Assembly (NCBI GenBank): GCA_018417955.1
Contig: JACTVC010000036.1
Span: 186,001 to 250,000 of the forward strand
Direction: 5' to 3'
DNA length: 64,000 nt
Source: Laccaria trichodermophora
Lineage: Eukaryota > Basidiomycota > Agaricomycetes > Agaricales > Hydnangiaceae
This document shows positions 1 to 10,974 of this stretch, in pieces; positions within the stretch are counted from its first letter, which is position 1; each line of letters starts with the position of its first letter. Below the pieces are notes generated by a model. The model ran no database searches. It had not been told where the DNA came from and saw only the letters and a program-made list of their open reading frames with translations. The position numbers and the translations under genes are program-made.

Positions 1-262
1 GTTGTTGGTTGCACTCGCTACGCCGAGCAGTCAATAGCTCTGTTTTGAATGTTTATATTTGAATGTTTGAACCCTCACTCCTCCATGTTAGGGTTTGAAA
101 TTCTCACTAAAATACAAATGGCCCATGAGATGATATACTGAAATGATGAAACAATGCTATGGAGAAGAGATGGTACACACAACACCCAAGCTCTATATGT
201 TAATGATGTTCCATTGTGAGGGAGAGGATGTGATATGCAGACAGATGGCCCAGATGAGAGTG

Positions 263-1090
263 TCAGATAAGATTAGGGATATTGTGCTGGAACGAGCCTT
301 GGATATCCACGTTGCGAAGAGTGGCACTAGAGAGGGGCAGCATGACATTGTGGGAGCCCATGCCAATGAGCATGACCTTGCCACTGGCAATTGCGGCCTG
401 TTAGAGAGGGTTCAACGTTCTGGCAGTAACCTGAATGAAAAAAAAACAGCGAGGGAAGAATGAGATCACAAGATCAGGGAACTTACATGGACTGAGGTCT
501 GGATGGCTGGTTCAGCACCTGTGCATTCAAAAACAACATCAAAGCTGTCCTTCACCTCGAATGTGGAGAGAACCGACTGTGCAGTCTCCTTTGCACAACA
601 GAGTTGTTCTTCTGAAGTCTTGGCTTTGTCAGACATAGACATGAGAGGCAAAGCTGTTTTCTTTTGCGAAGTCGAGTCGTGTTTGATTGATGTTGATGAC
701 AACAATGTGAAATGCACCCAGTGATTTGGCGGCGGCACAAGCAAGAAGGCCAATGGCGCCAACACCGAAGAGAATGACGGTTTGACCAGTGGTAAGATTC
801 ATGCAGCAGGTAGTGTGGATGAGGACAGACAGGGGTTCTGCGATTGCAGCTTGCTCAGAAGTGCAAGAATCTGGCAGACTGATGGGTGAGAGCATTGGTC
901 AGAAACATCAGCAGGCGATTGGATGTAATACGTACTGGTGCAAAACATAGGCAGGGTGGTTCATAGGTGTTTGGAGGGTACCATCCATGTGAGGATGGCA
1001 GCACTACTGCAGAAGTGCAAATTTAGGCCATGCATGAGAGTAAAAGGTCATAGGAGACCACTTGTGGATGCGTGAGCTTCAGTGAGAGCT
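263..1090 (-). pseudogene. Decayed zinc-dependent polyol (xylitol/sorbitol-type) dehydrogenase
   Basis: Read on the minus strand, pieces match the medium-chain polyol dehydrogenase family in the right order: a DGTLQ...HPAYVLH segment (about 930-990), LPDSCTSEQAAIAEPLSV with the Rossmann glycine motif GVGAIGLL (629-895), FDVVFECTGAEPAIQTSVH (about 489-560), then, after an intron of about 88 nt (GTAAGT..CTAACAG), SGKVMLIGMGSHNVMLPLS and TLRNVDIQGSF (263-400). Such enzymes oxidise polyols with NAD. The copy is broken: a frameshift lies after the FAKEN segment near 650, another near 970, a TAA interrupts the part upstream of that, and the 5' half with the catalytic zinc ligands is missing. The recognisable sequence stops next to the target-site duplication of the transposon at 1103. 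Positions 1-262 hold nothing I can identify. Confidence 0.75.
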
Positions 1091-1124
1091 CGGCATTTTG
1101 GTGAGGTCTTTACCTTGCCCGGGT

Positions 1125-1432
1125 TAATCCATATGGAATCCATCAGCAATTCCATGTGGAATCCATGGAATGAATGTTGGCTGGGACAACAGCCAATTTA
1201 TTGTTCCATGGACATCATGGATTCCATATGGAATGATCATGGAATGGTCATGGAATGGTCAATTCCACATGGAATCCATCACTATTCCACATGGATTCCA
1301 CTGAATTCCATATGGAATTTATGCATATCCACCATGGAATCCATGGACAAGTCCATATGGAATCCATGGATAAGTCCACATGGATTCCATGGAACAAGTC
1401 CATATGGATTCCATGGAAACCATTAGAATACA
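1125..1432. repeat. Left palindrome array, TCCATATGGA dialect
   Basis: Sub-terminal array of short palindromes: GGAATCC/GGATTCC alternating with TCCATATGGA, TCCATGGA and TCCACATGGA. The same words fill the right end of the element at 6936-7320. Confidence 0.85.
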
Positions 1433-1519
1433 TACAAGCATTACTAGAAACTATTGAATAGAAACTCAGTAGCATTTGTAGTGTCCTTACTATATTAAAA
1501 ATAAAAATTTTAAAGTTGC

Positions 1520-1592
1520 ATTCTCGAAGGATTGAACTTGAGACCACAGGGATGCAAACAGCGCTAAAGCCAACTGGACCAAACCGGCTTTG
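1520..1592 (-). other. tRNA-like (Pol III promoter-like) sequence inside the left array
   Basis: On the minus strand an A-box-like TGGTCCAGTTGG (about 1570-1581) is followed about 40 nt later by a B-box-like AAGTTCAATCC (about 1529-1540), as in tRNA genes and tRNA-derived SINE heads. I do not see a full cloverleaf, so this is a tRNA relic or tRNA-derived module, not a working tRNA. It points out of the element, through the left array. Confidence 0.55.
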
Positions 1593-1751
1593 TTAGATAT
1601 AGAACCATGGGAAAATATATCACACCCTCACAGCCTGTTGCGTCCCAAACGTGGTAACTATGACTGAAGCGTTGCCACGTCACTTCTTTCTTACCACAAC
1701 CACGACCATCAACGACCACGACCATCAACCAACCACTACCACCTCGACTCC

Positions 1752-4483
1752 ATGCCACCCCGTACCCGTGCCGACGACAAGGCCTCGCGCAGCGGCCACG
1801 TACGCGCCCATTCGCCTGTCCGAAAGCGAGGACCGTCCAACGCGGGCGACCAGGCAAGCAAGCACCAGAAGAAATGTCAGGAGGACCCTGACGACATGCC
1901 CGCACAGCCCGAAGCAACGCAGGAGGAGGCGAGAGGAGCAAAAACGGGGAAGAAGAGAGGGGGGAAGATGAAGAAGGGGAAGAAAACGAGGTGCGTACCC
2001 CATCCACGTCGATCACCCCCCATCGATAACGCTGATGGGCCCCGATTACAGGAAAACGAGCGCCGACAAGGCTGCTGAGGATGCCAGCCAGCCATCTCCC
2101 ACCAAACTCACCCCGTAAGCAGCCTCCCCCCCCTTTTTTATATTTTTTTCTAATACTACTAACATCTGCAGGGCCGAGCGAAAGCTCGTCGCCAGCGGCA
2201 TCACCATTGCCCCCCCGGAACAAATCCGGGATCCCAAAGCATCCCACATGCCGCCCCCGCCAACCATTGTTAGCGCCCGAGAGCGTCGTCACGACGACAA
2301 TGCCCCCATGAAGGACCCACGCATGGACGACAAGGACCACAGTGGCAACAGCTCGGAAACGAGCAGTGAGGACCATGGTGGTGCCCACGACGACGCCAGC
2401 AGTACCAGCCAGGAGGACGACGATAACAGAGACGACGACAACGGGGACGATGATAACGGGGACGACAACAGCGATGGGGACGACAACAAAGTCGACGCCC
2501 CCACCAACGCTCACAGCAGCAACGACAGCATGGACGGCAATGGAGACAGTGGGGACGACCGCACCAGCAAGAAAGAAGACAAAGGTGACGCCAACGCCAG
2601 CGACGACGATGACGACACCAGCGACGATGACGCCAACAACAACAACGCCAACGCCAACGACAATGACGCCAGCGACGACGACGCCAATGCCAATGCCAAT
2701 ACCAACACCCCGCGCGACAACACCAGCCACCTCAATGCCAACGAAGACGACGCCAACGCGAACCACACCAACACCAACATCAATGCAGGCAACACCAACG
2801 CCAACCCCGACACCTGCGCCAACCCCGACCACAACAACGACGTCAGCGCCAACACTGACACCCTCCACACTAGGGCCGTGGGCAACGACAAGGCCCCCAG
2901 CCCAGCTTCTGGTTCTGAACATGCCCGAGGCAGTGAACAGCTCACCACTGACCTCGAGATGTTGGAACCAGGCCCAGGTATATACATTCCCTTAATTTTG
3001 TACTTTAATTTATACATATGTATAATAGTTACCTCTCTCCCTGCCCCTGCTGCTGATCAGGGTAATATAAATTATTCAATTTTCTATCTTCTAATTTCTG
3101 ACTTGCTTATATTTTAGATGTTGATATGGAATTAGAAGGGAGCCCACCAGCACTTGGGTCTTCACGCACAACAGGGGGTTTTTTACGTGGAAGGGCATTG
3201 GGAAACACCTTAAACCATGCCGATTTTCATAAGGTTCATTCTGGTGAACATTTTTTTACAGGCAGTTCTCAAGTGGACTACAAGATTTTTGCTTATCTGG
3301 TCTACAAAGACCCTGTTGAACTTAATGTAATTCCTGATCCTTTACTTCCTGCCAACACCATCTTTCGTATCTCTACTGTTCCTCCTTTGGAATCTGGGGT
3401 CGTTTTAAAGAAAGTAGCTAATCGGCTTGAGAGTGTCAAAGGTGGGTGAAGCCAAATATTCAACACTTTCAATTTACTGATGATTTTAAAGCTGCTCATG
3501 TTTTTTTGCAATCTAACTTGTCTGGTACTTGGCAGTGGAATCTCATGGGTCACTATGACAATGCTTTGTTGGATAATGAAAGCCTTGAAGTCAATAACAA
3601 CAATGAATGTCATATTTTATTTGTGAGTTTTATTATTGGTATTTATTGTTTTCATTTTCTTATTTTACATTTAAAGTGCCTTCCAAACAACTCTTTATTC
3701 TCTCTGGGATCTTCTTACCCCCCTTCCACTCACATCTCTAGTTCAATGTCTCGCTCTGCAGTATCTGAGTCTCGTTCTGGGTCCATGTCTCGCTATGCAT
3801 TCTCTGAATCTCATTCCCATCCTGATACTTCTCGTTCTCGTCCTGATACTCCCATGGACGTTTCTGTGCCATCTGGTGCTAAACGCACTATTGATGAGAA
3901 TCTGCTCTGTAGACTTAAAACAGCTGGGTTGCAGATCAATGAATCTCTGTGCTATGATACAAGCCCTGGTCTTCAGGTTATGTATCAACGTTACATACAC
4001 ATCCATAAGATTCAGGCTCAGGTTGCTGGCATGATTGCTGAGTGCAAGTGGCCAGCAGATGTTGGCAAGTATCCAAATAAGACTGAAATCATTGGTCTTT
4101 TTGTGGCCAAAACTACCTGGCACAATTCTTATGCCAAACTCTTTCCCACTGCTGAGGGCTATGAAGATATGCTGGCTTGGCTGGAGGGTGATCCCAACTC
4201 TAAATCAGACCTTGAGCTTTGGGGTGTCACAAAGTTGAAGTACACTCTGGTAGACTTGGAGGAATGGCTTAAAAAGCAGAAAGGCAAGAAAGTAGTCAAG
4301 TCCATGACGAAATCTGCTGCCAAGCCTGCTAAGGGTGCAAAGGAGAAGGAAAAGAAGCAAGGGTCAGGGTCAGGTGTTGGGAAGGGAGACCAAACAGAGT
4401 TGAAGCAGAAAGAAGTGGCCACAGAGCAGGTTGATAATAAGAAAAGGAGCCACAAGAAGAAAAAGGTTGCTGCTAGTGGGTAG
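1752..4483 (+). CDS. Transposon ORF1: acidic low-complexity / lysine-rich protein (789 aa)
   Basis: Six exons join in phase: 1752-1990, 2052-2114, 2172-2977, 3118-3441, 3492-3622, 3677-4483. The protein starts MPPRTRADDKASRSG. Its N-terminal half is basic, then very rich in Asp, Asn and Ala (encoded by GACGAC and GCCAAC runs, 2290-2870). Next comes a globular-looking part (SSQVDYKIFAYLVYKDPVELN...), a Ser-rich stretch (SMSRSAVSESRSGS), a conserved-looking segment with LFVAKTTWHNSYAKLFP, and a Lys-rich tail that could be a nuclear localisation signal. I cannot assign a domain. It lies 5' of the transposase in the same orientation and is probably an accessory protein of the transposon. Just downstream (4561-4690) another frame reads as a Ser-rich tail, so an alternative last exon is possible. 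Confidence 0.65.
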
Positions 4484-4687
4484 GTAGATTTTGGACTCAT
4501 CTCAATGTTTTTTTTTTGTATTTGTATAAGTGTGTTCACAAGTGTTCTCTTTTTTTTCTTTAGTGGTCATTACTGGATACTTCTAGTTCACTGTCTGACT
4601 TTGGCAATTCTGCACTTGTTTATGGTTCTAAAAATGCTTGGTCCTTCTTTGATGGTTCTGATGTTTCTGTGCCCTGGTGCCAATGCT

Positions 4688-6844
4688 ATGCAAAATGAAC
4701 AAGCATTTCCAGATATCTCATTCAAAGTGTTCAATGAGTTTATCACACAGAATTTCAGTTCAAAAATCACACTTGCAACTGTGTTGATGCTGTTGTTTAG
4801 CACAGTTGAAAACACAGATTTATTGAATCTCCATCGACGTCAGCAAAATCCCCAGCTTTCAGATGAAAAACGAGTAAATCTGAGCTCATGGATCAAATCA
4901 CTGGCTCGTGAAGTTGAAAAGCAGACTCCAAAACCAAAATTTAAAACTTTGTTTAAACAATCAGAAAATTTGAAATCACTTCCTGACAACCAAATTATAA
5001 CCAGCATTGGAACAAAGCTCAATAACTTTGCTGATTTATTGGGTCTTAATTCCTTTGGAAGTGATGGAAGGCCAATTCAAAGACTTCAACCAATTTCAAA
5101 AAAGGAAATTCAAGCAATCATGATAATTTGCCCACCATCAAATGTTTGTTCTGATGTTAAATGTCGAGGACGTGCCATTTTGCAACACTCAGATCCTAAT
5201 GAAATTGCCACAACAACTCTTATTAAAGGTTCTGAAATCTTTAAAGATGTTGCTATTCTGAGTGGAAAATGTTCTAGTTGCAAAACTCACTATTTTGCTG
5301 ATCATGAAAATTACCCTCAAGTTGGAGGCTCTCGGAGACGGGTATATCTTAATAATGCAAAATATTTGAAAGTTGGAAAATCTCTACATGTTGACCGAAC
5401 ATTTTCAAATGCCGTTGTTAATGGAACATACAGCTTTCATGCATCAGTGGCTGCTTATGCTGAGTTCTGGACCAACAGCTATGGAAAACAAGGCTCACTC
5501 AAACTTGAAAGACGTCAAATTTGGCAGGCATTTGTTCATGAAACAGTTCGTACCATTGCTCAAGCTTCTGGGGTCACATTTGAAACCAATGATAATCCAT
5601 CAATTGATGACTTCACTCATGATGCATTTGCTATTCTTGGTGAAGGTGGTGCTATGAGGCTGTCTGACAAACACACCTGCTCTGAGTGTACTCAAGAACG
5701 CAAGGCAGTTGCAGATTTTCTACCTGCTGCCAATGATGCAGCAGCTGTCCTTGGTGTTGATGAAAATCAAGCTGTACCTCAATTAGATGCTGCAGCTGCT
5801 GAAGAACTGCAAAATTTGGCAGAATCAGATGACCCAATGGATGTTGATACTGTAAATCAACCAGCTATGGTGAACATGGTTGTAATAGATGGCATTGTTA
5901 TGGGACCAACCCATTGTGCATTTGATAATTGTACAAGACCTCTTACAAATGCTTGTGGAAAGGGAGAATCATTTTGTCAGACCCATGAAAGAGAATTTCG
6001 TAATCGTTGTCGTGTTAAAGATTGTCAAAATAACAAGATTAACGGAACTCAAGCTTGTCATGAACATCGCAATGACTGGCATCGATATGGACAGTCTCAA
6101 TCAAAGTCAAGCTTGGCTGGTGTACGACGAATGCTAAATCAACCAAATGAAAATCTTGCCTGGAATCCAGAAGTTCCCAGGGATGTTCAACCTCATGATG
6201 AGGAAGCTCCTGAAGTGGAAAATAAAAACTATTTCAGTCCAAAGCGTTATTATTGTGTGGAAACAATTGTTGCACCTTGTGGTGTTGTCATTGCATGGGT
6301 CAAATTTGCAAAAGCTGAATCACCAACAAACATTCTAAAGTTTATGGAAGATACATTTCCAGATGAAAGTACAAGACCAGATTATATATGCATTGATAAG
6401 GCATGTTTGGTTCTTAGAACAAGCATTCAAAATGGAAGCTGGGATGAATGGTGCAAGACTACCCGACTTATGGTTGATGCATATCATTACATCAATCATC
6501 GCACTACAGATATGATCTGCCGAAAATATTGCAACCCTGCTCCTCTTGATGGATCAGCACCTAATTTGGTTATTGAAGCAGAGACAAAAGATGGGGAAAA
6601 ATATTTGAAACGAGCATTCAATACTCAAGCATGTGAACAATTGAATGGGTGGATTGGGGGATTTGATTCTATTTTGAAAAGGATGACTGTTGACAATTTC
6701 AACTGGTTTTTGCATGCAATGTTGTTTTATCATACCCGATATGTTCTTGAGAAGATAAAAAAGAGGGAAGAAAAGATGAAAGAAGGGGATAATGGAGATG
6801 GTGATGATAGTGATGATGATGGTGGTAGTGATAATGATGTATAA
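4688..6844 (+). CDS. KDZ-like transposase with CxC5/CxC6-type cysteine clusters
   Basis: The frame is open from 4505; I place the start at the ATG at 4688 (MQNEQAFPDISFKVF), because upstream residues are hydrophobic and look like translated intron or leader. The N-terminal part has a Cys cluster (CPPSNVCSDVKCRG ... GKCSSCKTHYF), matching CxC5 'cysteine cluster associated with KDZ transposases'. A second cluster (THCAFDNCTRPL ... CQTHEREFRNRC ... CQNNKINGTQACHEH) matches CxC6. The C-terminal part carries the candidate DDE residues: Asp in YICIDKACLV, Asp in MVDAYHYINH, and Glu in QACEQLNGWIGG, followed by WFLHAMLFYHTRY. It ends in a Lys/Asp-rich tail. The role is most likely cut-and-paste transposition of this element and its shorter relatives in the window. 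No internal stop is seen. Family assignment is from memory of motif patterns. Confidence 0.82.
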   Translation: MQNEQAFPDISFKVFNEFITQNFSSKITLATVLMLLFSTVENTDLLNLHRRQQNPQLSDEKRVNLSSWIKSLAREVEKQTPKPKFKTLFKQSENLKSLPDNQIITSIGTKLNNFADLLGLNSFGSDGRPIQRLQPISKKEIQAIMIICPPSNVCSDVKCRGRAILQHSDPNEIATTTLIKGSEIFKDVAILSGKCSSCKTHYFADHENYPQVGGSRRRVYLNNAKYLKVGKSLHVDRTFSNAVVNGTYSFHASVAAYAEFWTNSYGKQGSLKLERRQIWQAFVHETVRTIAQASGVTFETNDNPSIDDFTHDAFAILGEGGAMRLSDKHTCSECTQERKAVADFLPAANDAAAVLGVDENQAVPQLDAAAAEELQNLAESDDPMDVDTVNQPAMVNMVVIDGIVMGPTHCAFDNCTRPLTNACGKGESFCQTHEREFRNRCRVKDCQNNKINGTQACHEHRNDWHRYGQSQSKSSLAGVRRMLNQPNENLAWNPEVPRDVQPHDEEAPEVENKNYFSPKRYYCVETIVAPCGVVIAWVKFAKAESPTNILKFMEDTFPDESTRPDYICIDKACLVLRTSIQNGSWDEWCKTTRLMVDAYHYINHRTTDMICRKYCNPAPLDGSAPNLVIEAETKDGEKYLKRAFNTQACEQLNGWIGGFDSILKRMTVDNFNWFLHAMLFYHTRYVLEKIKKREEKMKEGDNGDGDDSDDDGGSDNDV

Positions 6845-6935
6845 TTTTAGTAGATAAAAGCTCAAATTTTTGTACTATGTCAATCAATACAACAACAGAC
6901 AATTTTAAGTGTAAGATGTTTATTCCACAAAGTCA

Positions 6936-7320
6936 TTCCATATGGATTCCATATGGAGTCCATGTGGATTCCACTCTGTAAACAGTGTAAGATAAGTGTG
7001 GAATTATGATTCCATGAACTCATTCCATATGGAAAGTCCATGGAATCCACCCACCAAAAGTATGGAATCCATCAGGAAAGTCCATGGAATCCATCAGGAA
7101 AGTCATGGAATCCATGTGGAAAAAGTATGGAATCCATATGGAAAAACCATGGAATCCATCCCCCATTCCATGGAATCCATCCACCAAAAGTATGGAATCC
7201 ATCCCCCATTCCATGGAATCCATCCACCATTCCATGGAATCCATCCCCCCATTCCATGGAATCCACCTGGAATTTCTGCAGTCCACCCCCCATTCCATGC
7301 ATTCCATATGGAATAACCTG
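6936..7320. repeat. Right palindrome array, TCCATATGGA dialect
   Basis: Tandem GGAATCC and TCC-n-GGA units (CCATATGGAATCC, CATTCCATGGAATCC) with spacers such as ACCAAAAGTA. Mirrors the left array at 1125-1432. Confidence 0.85.
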
Positions 7321-7345
7321 GGCAGGGTAAAGTACTGATTTTGGT

Positions 7346-9090
7346 CAGGATGGTAAAATTTGAGAGTGTCGTTCTGAGGAGGTCATATTTATAAAATATA
7401 AAAGCAGGAGTGAGCGTGCACAGTTCTCTTACCTCAGAAAGGGTTGCTAGGGTTGAAAGAATGAAAATCGACAAGTAAGCCCGCCTGGTATTGGTGAAGC
7501 AGGGACAGTTGAGAGCCTTGAAGGCTGCTCTCCCCTAAGCCTGCAATAGTTGATGGTCGATGAGACAATATGATGTATTCCACCATTGCGTTTGATGGTT
7601 AAGACTAGAGGCAGCGACTCGAGAATGGTATTGATACTCTCATAATGGCGAGGTGGCAGCAAAAGCATCTGCAGGTGAAATGGAGATGAGTCTTGGATGT
7701 GTGGAAATGGAACAAGAGCCATTTTCCCCTCACATATGCATGTCCTTGGACTCCCAGGTCATATCCACACTCCCTCAAAGACTCTTTCGCTCACTTTATA
7801 GTATGCAGGTGTGCTTGAGTGACCGGTTGGGCCTGGAGGGAGTTGGCAAGCTAGTGTTGAAATTTGCGCTTAAAGATCCTCATTTTGGAGAGAGTTTGTG
7901 AGTGTGTTGGAGGTGAGTGAGTGAGAGCGCATTGGATTGAGGTTGTGAGTTAGAGTGAGTAGTGGGTGGATTGCTTGGGACATTTGTGCTTCATTGTAGA
8001 GAGGAAGTGAAGTAAGTGTAAGTAGCTAAACAAGGGAGTAATGTTGCTCACTGTCTGATTTTTAATCACACTTTCCCTTGACAGTAAAACTGTAAGATAA
8101 AACCGCGAATATACTCCACAGCCACATGGAATGCCAATGCGGAGTTTTTTTTGGCCTCAGAGAGGCAAGGTAGTGTTACTGAGGGACAATGAACATGTTG
8201 TGGAACTGCAGACATCGGAATCCGGATGCTGGTTCCTGGATGTCACCTGACATGTTCAAGTTACCCAACATTTAACATTTAACCATGACGTTCTTCAATA
8301 GCTCATGCTATTCCTTCCCCTCTGAACCATCAATGATGACAAGCATGCTGATAGTGAAGAACAACAGGCAGGCGTTGCCACGATATATCGTCAGCACCAT
8401 CACTGCAGACGAACTGGGGCAAGACAACAAGTGGGATGGGGAAAAATGTGGCTGGGATTGTGGGTGCATCATTTGGTGAAGTGATGGTCTGGTTTTCAAA
8501 TCGGATGGAGACATTTTTGTTTTTGATGATGCTATTCACTGTACCTAAATTTTCATAAGTGAGCTTTCCGTGTCCAACTCTGAGTAGGCAAAAGTGACCT
8601 GCACATTCAGATACCAAGACATGTCGATGATCACCCATCTCCTACTCACAAGCCATCTGAATCTTAAGAAGGCTCTTGTTATCGGTGGTGGCGATGGAGG
8701 ATTATGAAGCACGATACCGTTGTACAAGTTGTGCTATGCAATATCGATGAGGTCAGTTGCTGATCTCCACTTCATGATAATTTTACTCAATATTCTCTTT
8801 GCCAGGCTATGGTGCAAGTGTCGAAGTGTTGAGGCAATACCTCCTGCACATATCTTACCTCCTCGGTGACTGTCTTCATTGGTGACAGTTCCACTAACGC
8901 CAGGATGTGATACGACGCACAATGATTGGGTAGTGCTGCTATGAAAGCTGGCATACAGAATTTTATCGAGGCTCAGTTTGACGCGCTTGGTGATTGGTTT
9001 CCCTCTGCCAACACATTGTGAGGTGGGAAGAAGATGTGTTATTATCTCACAGTGTGCTCACCCTTCATCCATAGATCTACAATCAAACCA
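7346..9090. other. No confident gene; degraded host-like sequence
   Basis: Several short open frames exist on both strands (for example minus 7447-7722 and minus 8330-8638), but none has a domain I recognise or a supportable exon chain. The sequence is not repetitive. It may be remains of host genes between two transposon insertions. Confidence 0.4.
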
Positions 9091-9099
9091 GCAAATACA

Positions 9100-9300
9100 A
9101 TGGCTTTCTACCTCCTTCCCATCACTGAGAGTGTCACCTTGAAATCAGAATTCAAGGCTGAGAACATCATTGTCTTCCAGTCCGCGAAACTGGACATACG
9201 TCCCAAGGGTTTTGATAAAACCCACATCAATATCACCAGTGCTGATGGAGATGTCCTTCTCACGTTCGCCATCTGTCGCTCACAGAACACCATCGGCATA
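9100..9300 (+). pseudogene. Truncated fungal galectin
   Basis: From ATG 9100 the frame reads MAFYLLPITESVTLKSEF, then FKAENIIVFQSAKL and FDKTHINITSADGDVLLTF, and ends near RRSQ/CRSQNTI at about 9294. This is the first half of a CGL2-type galectin (beta-galactoside-binding lectin of fruiting bodies, about 150 aa). The beta-strands that follow the 'NAIVFNS' position are absent: the reading frame runs into an unrelated repeat at 9297. The part with the main sugar-binding residues is therefore missing, and the copy should be non-functional unless an exon lies elsewhere. No intron is visible inside the retained part. Confidence 0.65.
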
Positions 9301-9545
9301 TGGCGGGGGCTGCACTGTGGTTACAACAACACCTCCTTCCGCCTCCAGGGGGTCAGGTGCGCAGAGTCAGGGTGGAAGCCACCCCACCTACGCAAACGTC
9401 GCTCAAGCATCACGCTGGCAGCCTCACTGATGAACACTATTTGATCTCCAGCTTGTACGGCAGGGGCTGCACTGCAGTTACAACAACACCTCCCTCCGCC
9501 TCCAGGGGGGTTAGGTGCATGGAGTCAGAGTGGAAGCCTTGTCCA
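9297..9545 (+). repeat. Imperfect direct duplication of about 85 bp
   Basis: 9297-9380 and 9456-9540 share GGGGCTGCACTG followed by TTACAACAACACCTCC and CGCCTCCAGGGGG with few differences. The first copy abuts the point where the galectin fragment stops. Confidence 0.75.
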
Positions 9546-10039
9546 GGCAGAGAACATGAACTTGACATTGTTGGTGGGAATGGTATGCGGAACATGGCTT
9601 GAGAAAATACGTGTCTTGTAGGACGGCTGAGGAGTGGGAGGGTTGGTGGTCTTTTGAGGTACTTTGTTGTTCTCTTTGTAGTAGGTTTGCTAATAAAATT
9701 TGATGAACATTTTGCAGATCACGGCAAGGCATATGCAAACTCACCGCTTGGGACATTCCAGCAGCCATACCATGCCCCTCCCCGCATTACCTCAAGCAGG
9801 ACAATGTATGGTGTTCGCCTCTGCTCTGCAAGTTCAAGTCTAAGTGTTGCCCCTCGGTCTCCTAAGCCGCACATGAGGGGGCTCTCCATCGTACAGAGTG
9901 AGGATTAATGAGGAGATGAAGGAGAATTGGTTGGTGCGTATGGATGTACCTATTTATCAATCTCTGCATCCCTTGACCCCATCTCTGGACAGTCGTTAAT
10001 GAATGCGAATAGAGAGGTCTTAGCAGTGCCCCCCCTATT

Positions 10040-10240
10040 CCTGCAGGAATCCGGTCATTCCGGTGGAATTCCGGTGGATTCCAGTGGAATGGAATTTAGC
10101 AGAAGGCCCTGCTAAATTATTCATTCCGGTGTTTTCCATTCCAGTGGAATTCCGGTGGATTCCGGAATTTACACCGGAATGTTCCCCGGAATGGTCTTCC
10201 CCGGAATGGGCAGGAATGGTGTTCCCCGGAGTGGGCAGGA
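10040..10240. repeat. Left palindrome array, ATTCCGGTGG dialect
   Basis: Units such as TTCCGGTGGAATTCC and CCCCGGAATG, in the 10014-11716 element. Confidence 0.8.
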
Positions 10241-10974
10241 ATGGAAATCCTGTTTATTTTGTTTATTTGTTATGTATTATAGTTTATTTATTTTCGATGA
10301 ATAACAAACAATGCTTGTTTGGCAAACAATGCTCACCAAACATACTCTCTCCTTCCACCACCACCACCACCATGCTCGTCACCACCGCCAACGCCACGCC
10401 ATCGCCGTCACCCGTAGCCACCACCGCCCACGTCACTCGTCAATTACCCATGGCCACGACGACCACCAAAATCAACCACAACACCATTCAACGACAACGC
10501 GGCGACGCCACGTCACGAAACAACGAGCACCAGAACCCACGAAAACACCCAACGCCCACGAAAACAACGCCCCCGGACACAAAACAACACCCAACGGAGA
10601 CAAAACAACGCCCACCACCCACGTACACCACCAGCGCCCACGAGAACCATACCCCGCCCACGAAAACACCCCACCGCCCACCGAAAAACACGAGCGCCCA
10701 CCGAAAAACATGCGCCGCCTACCGAAAAACACGCACCGCCCACACGACACACGACGGCACCACGCCGCCTACCAAAACCACCACGTCCACACCAACGCCA
10801 CCCACGACGACGCCCCCAATGGCAACCAGCGCCCACGACGACGGCGACGACAACGCCCACGAATAACGCAAAAACACGGACACACGACGAAAACGCGAAC
10901 ACGCGACGACGACGACGAAATGCGACACAACGATGGGACGCCAACGCGGGACGACGATGGAGGTCCCAGCCACA

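Larger units (their letters stand above)
1103..7337. mobile_element. Autonomous KDZ-type DNA transposon with palindromic-array ends
   Basis: A 6235-bp element. The left end GAGGTCTTTACCTTGCCC matches the reverse complement of the right end, CAGTACTTTACCCTGCCC, and both continue into ATCCATATGGA-type palindromes. It is flanked by a perfect 8-bp duplication, ATTTTGGT (1095-1102 and 7338-7345). Inside are, in order: left palindrome array, tRNA-like sequence, ORF1 (1752-4483), a KDZ-like transposase with Cys/His clusters (to 6844), right array. An 8-bp duplication is what is known for Zisupton/KDZ elements (also for hAT), and the protein fits KDZ. Both genes appear open, so the copy may be recent or even active; that is inference. 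It is the only apparently autonomous member of the family in the window. Confidence 0.88.

Noticed and set aside
1564..2922. Minus-strand 452-aa Val/Gly-rich open frame
   Set aside because: It is the antisense of the GAC/AAC-rich ORF1 exon; low-complexity translation only.
1125..7320. Palindrome arrays as CRISPR-like repeats
   Set aside because: No unique spacers of constant length, units of 7-12 bp, eukaryotic context and paired at transposon ends.
7346..7480. Missing 5' part of the polyol dehydrogenase beyond the transposon
   Set aside because: A weak resemblance (TPAFIFYKYDLLR) is too short and degenerate to support the call.
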